A program made the position numbers and the translations under genes. From Holacanthus passer (taxonomy: Eukaryota > Chordata > Actinopteri > Pomacanthidae), in the NCBI GenBank assembly GCA_025331565.1, contig JAFREQ010000026.1, positions 5,570,501-5,634,500 of the forward strand: 64,000 nucleotides of DNA. Direction: 5' to 3'. This document shows, in pieces, positions 13,901-25,900 of this stretch (position 1 is its first letter; every line of letters begins with the position of its first letter). Below the pieces are notes generated by a model. It made no database searches. It worked only from the letters and a program-made list of their open reading frames with translations, and was not told the origin of the DNA.

Positions 13901-16900
13901 TCCCCCGGCAGTCTAGGCCTGTAGCAGCAGAACTAAGGGATGCCTCAGGGCTCATCTGGACCAACCCTAACTATAAGCTTTGTCAAAGAGGAAGGTTTTA
14001 AGCCAACTCTTAAATGTGGAAAGGGTGTCTGCCTCCCGAACCCAGACTGGGATCTGATTCCACAGGAGAGGAGCTTGATAACTTATTCACCCTTTTAACC
14101 CAAAATGACCCCCTCACTCCTCTTCCTCCTCCAGGTGATCAGGTCGGGACAGAAAGTAGTAGGGAAGAAGGCAGCAGGTGGGCAGAAGCAGGGAGGAGGA
14201 GGAGGTTTCTTCAGCAGCTTCTTTGGTAGAAAGGTCAAGAAGGAGGAGCAGGACCCAGAGGAGAGCAAGGAGATGGAGAGTAAGTGACTCTGGTTCATCT
14301 GAAAACAAACCACGAATCCTTGAGAAACTCCAGATGTCCTTATGTCATGACCTTCGAATAAGATTCAGAAAAGTTGCGCAAGTAGGTCCCGCCAGCACTG
14401 AAATCCAGAATACCAACACTGAATCTTTTCCACTGTCTGTGTTTAAGTGGATGTTATTTAAGACATTAACAAAATTGGTCTCATGCTGTGGAGTTGTCAA
14501 AATCCTGGCTGGAAAAATCAAAACAGTTGTTTAGAGTAAAGAGGGTGTTAAGCTATTGAAAACAACCTTTTCAATGATTTCACTTCCCATCATTATCATC
14601 AAGTTCAGACATAAAACCATAATTGGAATAAAGAAGAAATCTCCCAAGCCTTGTGGGTGATGTTACCTTAACTGTAAAAAGCTTTTTTTGAGATAAACAG
14701 ATGTAATAGCTTTCAGAGATTTATAATTTGAACAGGAAAAAAAAATCAACCTCATTATAATGAACTGAAAAGTGATGCGGTTACTTCAGTCCATTGAACC
14801 CATAGCCTGTCCATCTCAATCCTGATTGTAGGAGATTGTTCACTAGAATATAATTGAAGTTTTCATTTGTGGAAACTGTTCAAATGGTACTAAAGAGGAG
14901 GCCAAATGATCAAAACCTTCCTAAAACATTTTTACCTGCTCAGTCAAATACGAAGTGGCCTGATTGATCCAAAACCTGCACAATTTATGAAAACTGGACT
15001 ACGATAAAAGAAAAAAGGAGTTAAAACCATGATTATTCTAATCTGTGCTGTTTTTCCTTTACAGTAGTACATAAATCTGTCTGTGAATAAACAATGTGAA
15101 TCAGGAATTCCTACACAAATTCCTCCCCCTCTTCATCAGTGTTAAGATACTAATTATGAATTTTGTCATTCGTTTCTATGCAAACTATTCAAATGCTTAA
15201 ATGAGACAAAACATGTGATGCTTACTTTTGATTTTGTTGTAGCTCGCTAAAATATATATATTATACACTGGTCTATCTCAAAACAAAAAGGAAGAAGTTG
15301 TGAATTCTGATAAAACTGATTAGAATTATGATGATAATAACTCTACATTCTTACCCATGATACTTCCTGTATTAACCAGTTCAGCAGCCTGTGATTTATG
15401 AAATGAAAATTACATCTATTTTAACACAGTAGTTGACTTTTAACATATAAACATAGTGAAACTAACAACTAGAGGTTAGGGTAGAGAGATGTTGAGATGG
15501 ATTTAGTTCACTTTTTGATTTGACATTAAGAGCTCATCAGTTGACATTAATTGGTGTGTTTGGGTTACTTGTAGACTCTTTAAGTTCCATGTAGCAGTGA
15601 AATAAAGATATGTCTCCCATCTGATGTTCAGGTTCAGGGTTCGACGATCTCATTACAGCTGAGGAAAAAGAAAAACTTTACACTGCCATCGGCTACAGCG
15701 GCAGCTCTCACAACCTTGCTTTACCCAAACAGGTAAAAACACCAGCTACTCTCGTATTCATGCTCTCCACAGGATTGAGTTTAGTAGCCTTGTGACTTTT
15801 CCTTTGTCGCCACCATAGGACAAACTTGTTATTTTTAAACAGGCATTATTAGAGTCCGTGAAATACCCTGATCTTCCTGCTCCTCAGAGGATGAACCCTT
15901 AGATGTTAATAACTTTATGACCTTCCTCCAGTGTCACCATCAGGACAAACTGGACATTTTTAGCTCCACCACTGTTCATACTCTAACAACAGATAACAGA
16001 TAAATCATCAGGATCGTGTGAAGTGTGACTGAAATGTTCAGTTTCCTGGTTTAAATCATGACTTGGTGTGTGTGTGTCTGTCTGCCTGTCTGCCTGCCTG
16101 TCTGTGTTTATGTGTGTGTGTTCAGTATGTCGCTGTGGTCATCACCTTCCAGCTGTTCAGGACCTCAGTGACAGTCAGAGAGCAGTCGGACATCCCAGAG
16201 ATCCTCAAAGTCCAGATGATTGACCTCAGCACCAAAATATCTCAGAGACCTGGAGCTCAGGCCTTCAGGTGACCCCCCCCCACTGTCCTGTAACTAGATG
16301 TCACAGGTTCAATCCCTGTGTAGTCATTCTGTTCTTCCAGAACTTTCAGCACTTTATTTCAAGACTCTCTGTGTCTGTATGACACCATGAACAAACTAAA
16401 CGCTCCCCACCATCCTGCATGCATAAATAAAATCAATCTTTCCTCCTGCAGGGTTGAGGCATCGTTGCAGCACTGGTATGTTACAGGTTTAGAACAGCAG
16501 GGGGCAGTACCTTCACTCATTGCCTCAGTGGGAGATTCCTCTTCTTCTCTGCTCAGCGTCGTGTTTGAGTTAAACCCCGAGGGGATCCCCGCTGACCAGC
16601 TGCTCAGGGTCCACTCTCAGCCTGTCGAGATCATCTATGACGCGGTAAACATGAACCACAATCAGGTCACATCACTCACGTCTGGTTTTCATGTGTTTTT
16701 TTCAGTCTGTTCTCTTACAAGCAAAAATTTGTCTAGTTTCACCTGTGATAACATGTAAAAAATCATAAGAGCAGAGTGAAATGTGTTTCCCGCTGTTTGT
16801 CCTCCAGCTGACAGTGAACAGTTTGGCCGAGTTCTTTAAGACAGGGAAAGGTGTCGATCTGGAGGTTCTGACCTCGGCCACACTCTCCAAACTAGAGGAG

Positions 16901-19900
16901 ATCAAAGAGAAAACTGCCACAGGTCAGTTTAATTCATATATTGACAAGTTTGTAACTGAAGGACATTTCTGTTAATACATGCTGAAAGACTATTGGATGA
17001 ATTCTCGTGTTTGCGTCAAGCATTCATGTTCCCCAGAGGATGAATCACCTCAACTTGCATTGGAGGACAATTGAGTTCAATCTCGACAATCTCAAACGAC
17101 AGGTTGGAGTTGAGCCTCACATGCTGAGTCAGACTTCGAGAACATTTCACCAAGTTGGAATCCAGTATCTAAACTGTTTATCCAATCAGAATGAAATGAA
17201 ATATGTTTTGCCTTAAAGATTTCTAATCAGCTGTTGCTGTGCAAGAAGTCAGAAACAGATTTGTCACTCTGTTTTAAGTGTGTTTATATACACTTACTGG
17301 CAGGCCTCCCCGCATGCACGGTCAAACCTCTGCAGATGATTCCGGTTGCAGCAGCACATGTCACACCGCTGTTCAGATCGCTCCACTGGCTTCCAGTTGC
17401 TGCCCACATCAAAATCAAAACTACAACATAAACAGTTCCCTCCTACCTGAACTCCCTCATTCAGGTCTACACTCCCTCCCACTCACTACTCTCAGCCAAA
17501 GAAAGGCGCCTGATACAACCACCTCAAAAGGGCCCGAGGTCGAGAGCCAGACTCTTTTCCTCTGTGGTTCCCCGGTGGTGGAACGAGTTACCAAACTCTG
17601 TTCGATCTGCGATCTGTGAGTTCCTCTCAGTCTTTAAGAAAAGACTAAAGACCCAGCTCTTCACTGAATACCGGTGCAGGAAAAACAGCAACTGGTGCAT
17701 CCAATGCACTCTATGCATTCCCTCTTGCACTGTCTGCAGACACCAAGACACCACTGTCAGACTTGAACTTTACTTTGTGACAATTACCCGAGTTGTTTTC
17801 TCCTGACTAGATCCCAGCTTGTGTTGTATTAACTCTCAGATGTACGTTGCTTTGCATAAAAGCGTCTGCTAAATGAAATTGTAGAAGTGTAGAATTGTAA
17901 ACTTGAGTGATTTAATGAATATATGATTAATTACATCAATAACAGCTCATTGTTCACCAGATACTTGATCCAGATACTGAAGACCTGATTCACAGCTTTG
18001 AAGTTGATCAGCTTCAGTTCTGGCCTGCAACTAACAATTATTTTCAAATTGAAGTAATCTGTTGGTTATTTTTACACTCATCACTGAATGGTCCCACTAG
18101 AGCCAATGCCTTCAAATTGATTTTTGTGTCTTACAAAATGACCAAAGATGAAGAACAACAATCACTACATTTCTATGACAGTGTCTTTTACCTTACATAA
18201 GTTTCTTGGTCAATACAGACCAGCTGCAGAGATCTCTGATGTATTCTGCTTTCACTTGATCCAGTGGAGGACAGTGTGGTTTTCATCAGAACTCTGGTGG
18301 ATTCTGGTTTCTGCAGGTTTATCTCACATCATTGAGACCAGGAAGGTCCTGGACCTGAGGATTGACCTGAAGCCATCCTACCTGTTGGTACCAAAGTCCG
18401 GTTTCTACAGCAACACGTCGGACCTCATTATCGTAGACTTCGGCAGCTTGCAGGTGAGTTCTTATTTTCATTTGGGCCTTAATTGTTTATTCCTGACCAA
18501 TTATTAGTTTTATTTTTTTAACTCATGTTTATTTATTTAATTTATTTTTTGTTGTCTTTTGGTTTGTAGCTTAATGTTTGTGTGAGATCTTAACATAATG
18601 TTGAAGGTTTTTACCCAAATTTACCCCAATTTTTGGTATTTTGACCTTTTTTTAAACTTTTGTTGAGACTGCAGCTAACAGATAATTTGAGACGGCAAAG
18701 TTAATTACATACTCAAAGTTAAATATTGTTTCACACTGTTGGGGATCAACATAATGAGCTGTGTTGCTCCTTTGTTGAAATCCTCAACCAGAAGACTTGG
18801 GGATGGGTCCTGGCTGGAGTTAACACCTAGTTGTTAACAGGAAGACTGTGGGGGCTTGGCTCCTTTGCCTCCCACATGAGACAGACCCTAAACTGGAATG
18901 TCTTATCTTATCTGGTCTTTTACATCACACAATGAACAAACTCAGACGTTTCACTTCAGCTTCTTCAGTTCTGACTGACTGGCACGGACACCCAGGTACT
19001 TATACCTCTGTGGAGTCGTTATCTGCGTGGTTGATACCACTTAGTGTGCGGGTGCTCCTGTGTGTTAAACAACGGTTGTCAAGAGTCGTTTGTGAGTCAC
19101 CTGATACCAAGTGTAGCTGTAAATTTTCCTGCTGCCCTGAGGATGAACCTTTGAATGATCCCATGCAGCCCAACCGTCAGGTCAAACTCAGATCAGATTC
19201 AATCGTACTTCTCAGGTTTTTATCTACATTTGGGACTTTGACTTTGACTTGCCTTTGATTCAACTCTTGCTTGAATCCAGATGTTTGTGTTTTCAACTGG
19301 GGTTCAGGTCTTACCCATAGTTTTGGGCTGCACAACACCTTTAAGACAATGTCTGACTTTTTTTTTTTACAGGCCTCTTTTTGTTCTGTCCAGCTGTTGG
19401 TCTTAACTCCTGTGCATGTTTTGTTTGTTCTGTTTGGTTGAACATGTGTGTGTTTGTAGTTGAACAGTGTTGAGCAGAGCAGTTCCAGTTTGTCTTCCTC
19501 CTCCTTCTCGTCTCTGGAGGAGATCATGGATCGAGCCTATGAGAGATACAACGTGGAGCTACGAAGAGTCCAGGTGCTCTACAGCAAGTCAGGTACACAA
19601 CTAATACACACACATTTATCAAACTACAAAACAACCACACAACTGCCTGGAAGTCCATGTTGTATAAAAAAAATAATTTCAGGGGAGGCCTGGAAGTTGG
19701 CTCGGCTGCAAGGCTCATCAGTTCAGCATATCCTCCAGCCAATGGACTTCACTGTCCAGCTGGCCAAGTGTATGGTGGAGAAGGATGCCAGGATGCCCAG
19801 GTATGACAGAATGGCCCATCTCTCTGCAGAATCACCTGTGCGTGTCATGTCAGTAATTGAATGTTTGCTTCAGGTTCAAGGTGTCGGGAGAGCTGCCGTT

Positions 19901-22900
19901 GCTGCACGTTAAAATCTCTGACCAGAAGATCCAGAATGTTCTGGACCTGGTTGACAGCATCCCACTGCCGAACATGGGCTCCTCCCCCTCCACCCCCACA
20001 GAGAAGGTATACTTGGTACAGTCCAGTCTCACTGTAGCCACATCAACTGAAATAAATACTCTGTTCAGGAACTAAAACTGTCACTCTGAACGTTTTGCAC
20101 CAAATTAAAAATCAGTTAGTCAGTGAGTCTCTGGGAAGAGTTTAGGGTTTAAGTATGGGTGAGTAAAGGAATGTTTTCAGGGAGTAACGGGATAAGATTA
20201 GGAAGTTATCAAGTATGTTTAGAGAAGTGATGGAGTGAAGTTTGAGGAGCAACAGGACTGAAGCTCAGGATGTCACCATATTTGGGCGTGTTTCCTGTTG
20301 CAGGTGCTGCCGTTGGCGGAGGCCAGACCACAAGCACTCAGCCTTCACCCCGCACTCCTGAATACCATGGAAACGGGTCAGTGCTGCCCACGCTCTGATT
20401 GGCTGTTACACATTGTGGAATCATGAAAACTAATAATATATAACTGATACAGAAGAAAGAATTACAAAATGGGAAATGACTTTTCAAGACAAAAGATGTA
20501 TTTTTCATTCCGGCAAAGTCACATGTGTGATGTGTGTGATGTGATGTGTTTCTTAATTTTAGTGGTTTATGTAACTGACTGAGGAAGTAAAAACAGTATC
20601 TGTTTATTACTATGAAACTGTTATTTTTTTATTACCATGTTTTAATTTGTTTTTGTGCTGCTGTGTTTTAGATTCAGATGAAGACACCAGTGAGAAGTCG
20701 ACAGATGAGGATCACCAGCGCTCAGCTCTGGAGGAACTCACTGACCTCCACTTCAAGTTTGAAGTCAAAGAGGTTTGTTTTTTGTTCTGGTGTCAGGTCA
20801 GACCTGTAACTCAGACAGGGAGGAGCTTGCCGTCAGCCTTTTAACTATGTTGAGTTTTATTGTATATTAAGTCTATATGAGACTACCCTGTGTGGTGTTT
20901 TCAGGTGCTGTTGGAGCTGGCCCAGCAGGTGGACCAGAAGACTGTCCTGTCCCTAAGTGTCTGTCAGCTGGGAGCTGAAGGGAAGAGGCGGAGCTTCGAC
21001 CTGAGTGTCACCTCATACCTACGTAGAGTCACACTTGACTACTGTGACATACGAGGTAAAATATAAAGACACTTATTATTGTTAACAAATAAAAACATGA
21101 CATGCACAAAGAGAAACAAACATGATATTGTTTTTTTTGGAATTTACTTTCCTGAATGAAAATGACTAAATACATGTTACCTAAAACACCTTTTGAAATA
21201 AAGAATAAACATACAGACCACTTAGATAATAACAGAGTAGACAGATAAAACTGCAGCTACAGAAACAAATTTCAGGCAGAGGACATTTCTGTTATTGTTG
21301 TGTTTTCTCTTCAGAAGGCAGGAATCATCCTCTCCACCTGATCAGCTCTTCGGAGCAGCAGGGCTCTGACCTCCTGAAGGTGGAGTTCATCAAGGTGAGC
21401 ACAAACATACTCACCTGTTTTCCAGCAGACTCACCTGAGACAGAGAAGTGTCTCAGGTGGATCAGTGTTAAACTCCAGAAGAAAACTGGATTGGACTGGA
21501 CTAAACCTTGCTGAATGATAAATTAATGAATAAATGTTGTGGTTGAAAATTAAAGCTGCGGCTTGCCGGCTTCACAAAGATGAGCAAAGTCACTGTAGTT
21601 TAATTCTGTAAAAGAAGGAGTGAGGCACATTAGTTTCATCATCATAAAGTCTGCAGCATTTCAATCATGTTTTAGGAGTGACAGGGAAGTTTAGGGAGTG
21701 TTGGGGAAAATTTCATGAGCGATGTGGGATGTTTAATGAATGACAGGGGAAGTTTGACAGTAGCGAGGGAAATTTGAATAGTTATGAGTGAAGTTTGAAG
21801 AGTGACAGAAGTTTGGGAGCAATGGGGAAGCTCAGGGTCTGATAGGGGAAGTTAAGTGGATGATGGGGGAGGTTTACTGTAAAGATGTAATGCTGCTGTT
21901 ATGCCTGAACAAAGACAGAACCAACATGTGCTGACAAACACCAAAAACACACACATGAACACATACGCACGATACTGATCCTGATGTGAACATGTTTTTG
22001 TCTGTCCTGCAGGCTGACCCCAGCGGCCCCAGCTTTCAGACTCTGTTCAACAACACTGAGCAAACACTGAAGGTGGGTGGAGGAAATTTGCATCAGAGGG
22101 CGGGACTTTCCTAATACTAGTAAAAGGCTCTCAACAAAGCAGTGGGTGTGAATATTTAGCCACCTTACTACCAATAAAAATGGATTTAAAATAAACCAGT
22201 TTAAACCAGTTTACAATATAAGATACAATCACAGGTTCACATTCAGCCCTGCTGCAGCTTTTGAGAAACTGAAGCTCATAAACCTGTTTCTGTGTGACAT
22301 TTAGTGTCTTAGTGTCATTCTTCCTTTCAGTTGACAGTCAGTTGTTCACAGGTGTCTCACAGCTGTTTACCTGGTGGTGTTTCAGGTGGAGTTTGCTTCT
22401 CTGGACTTTCTTCTTCACACTAAAGCTCTCCTGTCAACCATCAACTACCTGAACGGTGCCATGCCGCAACAGCTTACCACCACCCGTGACCGAGATGCCA
22501 AAAAACAGGTGGAGAAGACCGCACAGGCTCGGACAGGTGAGTCCAGACTGTCTGCTCACAGGTGTGTCAGAATGTCCTGTCTCAAGTGTCTTTGACTCGC
22601 TGCGTTTCTGCTCTCTCTGCAGTTTCTAAAGGGACCAAAGATGGTGGTGTGTTCAGCTTCAAGCTCTTCGCCATGCTGGGTTGTTTCCACGTGGAGGTTT
22701 GTGACGATCGCCATAGCATCGCTGACATCAGAGTCCAAGGTAGGAAAACAGCATTGCTTTGTGAACTTTAAAACCATGGCTGCTAGACTCACATTTAAAG
22801 AGCTCATTAAATGTGTCACCTGACTGCTGCTGGCCTGCAGGAATCGATGCGTCTGTGTTGGTGCAGGCGAAGGAGACTGAGGTGTTTGCTCGACTCCGAG

Positions 22901-25900
22901 ACATTGTGGTCACAGACGTCAACCCCAAAACCATCCACAGGAAGGTCTGGAACACAAATACTTAAATGTTTAATGTTGTTTTTATTCAGTATTGTACTTT
23001 TCTATTTATTATTATTCTTTTGTTAAAGTTTCCCAGTAATCACCACTGATGTTTAGTTTCACAGGTGAATACAGCACATCCCATCATTATTGTTATTGAG
23101 AGCATTTTTTTATATATTTTATATATATAATTATTATTATTAAAGTACTTATTTGAACAGCAGAGTGATGGTGGTAGCAGCTGTGCTTCGGATGAAAATG
23201 TTCATGTGCTCTATGAGCTGACCTGTTTCGCCCTTCCTTTCTCCTCCTTCCTGTCTCACCTTTGCTTTCTCCTCCCTCCTCTTCCTTGCTACTGCAGGCT
23301 GTGTCCATCATGGGGGAGGAGGTGTTCAGCTTCAAACTGTCCTTGTTTCCGGGGGCGACGGAGGAGGAGGGTTACAGCGACACGTCAAAGGTGGACGGGA
23401 AGGTCACCATGCGTCTGGGCTGCATCCAGATCGTCTACCTGCACAAGTTCCTCATGTCCCTGCTGGTCAGATATTCTACACACACAGACACATACACATC
23501 TACATATATTTATATATACATACACAAGCACGCTTTTACATATATGCTCAGATATACACATTTATACATACAGATAAATACACTCATTTATGTTTAAACA
23601 TTACATGGGCTGTATGCAGTTGTTGTTTTCAGTTGCATCAGTTTTGTTTTTACAATCTATATTTATTTAAAAGTGTAAATTACATATTAGTTAGTACTGA
23701 GTGTATCATGTTGTGTGTTTGTCTCTTTCTCCATCTGATCATTTAAACATGAAGTCACACTGACTGCAAATCATTAGCTTATATTTATTTTGTTGTAAAT
23801 TCTTAAATAATACTTTGTGTTTTAATAATGTTTTTTTACTAGAAATGCCATGATACAGTGCTTTACATTTGATATACAGTATATGTAAGATACACTCATG
23901 AGACCACAGCTGTCAGTGATGAAGCCAAGTGATGATGATTCATGTCAGTATGTATTTAATGTATTAAATGGTTAGCACTGTCGCCTCACAGCTGAAAGGT
24001 CTGGGGTTGGGGCAGGTCCTTTCCGTGTGGACTTTGCTCAGAAAACAGGTTAAACAGTTGACTTAGAACTGCTCCTCATAGTCATACATAAGAACGGCTG
24101 AAAGAACTGATTTCACTACACATCATACTGCGTATGACTGTGTGTGACAATAACTTTGGCTTGATATAGAGATAGTTTGTGAGTCACACCACTGATGACA
24201 TCATTAAAGCTCGGACAAAGACTCATGTCCCTTCATCAGTACTTCAGTTTAATGTGGAAGATGTGAATAAAGTGTTGACATCAGCTGAATCTTTTCACCG
24301 AGATGACTCTTAGCAATGTTTTTGCTTGTATATATGATCAAAAAGGTGAATATACATGTGTGATACACATGTATATTCACCTTTTTTAAAACGTCACAGT
24401 GCAACAGAAGTGATCAATAATTCAGAAGTGATCAATAAATTATTAATGAGGTACAAATATCATAATTTAGCATGTGAAACACGAAAGTAGGCCTACTGTA
24501 GGTCTCTTCATTTTCATCACACGTCACTGTGAGACAATGTTCTGATTCAGTGACAGTACAGACCATTCTGGACAAAGTGTTGAATTTAGTGTCAAATGAA
24601 CTAGTTATAACACAGCAGTTAGCTGACTGACAGACTACTGATCTGGCACAGATTTAAGGAAGATGTTCACCCTGTTTTCAATGTAGCTGCAGGTATCAGC
24701 AGCACCAGGTCAGTATAATATTGCACAAACTCTCTATAGTAAACAAAAGCGAGTTAAGTCGAAGGCAACTGGACTTGGTGTGGATTCTTGAAGACGTTTC
24801 ACTTCTCATCCGAGAAGCTTCTTCAGTTCTGACTGACTGGTACGGGGACAACAAGAGTGCAGCTCCACACCCACGGAAACAGAAGAGAGATGGGTAAGGA
24901 ACCTATCGGACAAGAAACTCACCCAGGATGAACAGGCGGTCCTAGCCAAAGGATTAAACTTCGCCATCTCACCAAGGGAGCTACCTATAGTGGACCTTAT
25001 CACCGCAACAGAGTCAGCAATAAAGAAGAACAACCTACCAGCAACAGAGGCAGAACAGCTCAGACTGAAGGTTTCGGCAGCCCTTTCCAATGCGAAGGCA
25101 CCCCCTTCCAACCTCCAAAAGTCCAGTTGCCTTCGACTTAACTCGCTTTTGTGTACCATGACCTGGATGACTGAGAACCTCCACAGACATATCTCTATAG
25201 TAAAACATTTTTTTCTCTGAACAGTAAACTCATTGATCATTGATGGCCAATGGATGAATTAGAAGTAAATAATTATCTAACAAAAATATTATAAGTGATT
25301 GTACAGGACAGAGAAACTGGACAAATGATAAAGTTTCTAATAAAAATGAGGTTTGCTCCTCAAAGGGAATAAATTTAGAGCAGTTATGATTCTCTGATGT
25401 GTTTGTAGCTATCTGTTCTATGTAATCTTACAGCGTGACGTTGTGTTTGTTGTGTTTCCTGTTGCATGTTTTTCTCTACAGTTTCTTGTCTTACATGTTT
25501 CTGGTCTTGTTGATGTGTTTTGTTCTTTCAGGCTTCTTTTAGCTTTCAGTATGCGTCTGCTGATGAGGTACAGCTTCCAGCATGCAGCTCGAAACTGCAT
25601 CAAACCTTCTGCTTTAGCTTCACTGTACCACTGTTCCTTCAGTCCACCTTAAATATCATCTGGTTAAGGTTATTAATAGGAGACCGTCTCTGTGAACAGG
25701 TTAACCCTCGTCCTTGATTGCAAGTCTGGTTTTAAACGTGGACTCGGGTTAACCTTTTGTTTGATTCAGAGGAACGGAGAAGAGAAAACTCAGTTAGATG
25801 ACAAACAGAACTACGACATTAACAAACGTCTGAGCAGAGCAGCTCTGTTTTACAGAAACCTGAAAAAGTAGGCAATCATGTTTTTCATGCACAACATGCT

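Noticed and set aside
24200..24245. Second hammerhead-like motif on the - strand (CTGATGAAGGGACA...GTCCGA)
   Set aside because: The 3' core lacks the GAAA; too degraded to support.
25740..25872. Exon-like Lys/Arg-rich stretch in intron 30
   Set aside because: No VPS13 match; exon 30 joins exon 31 in frame with continuous homology, leaving no room for it.
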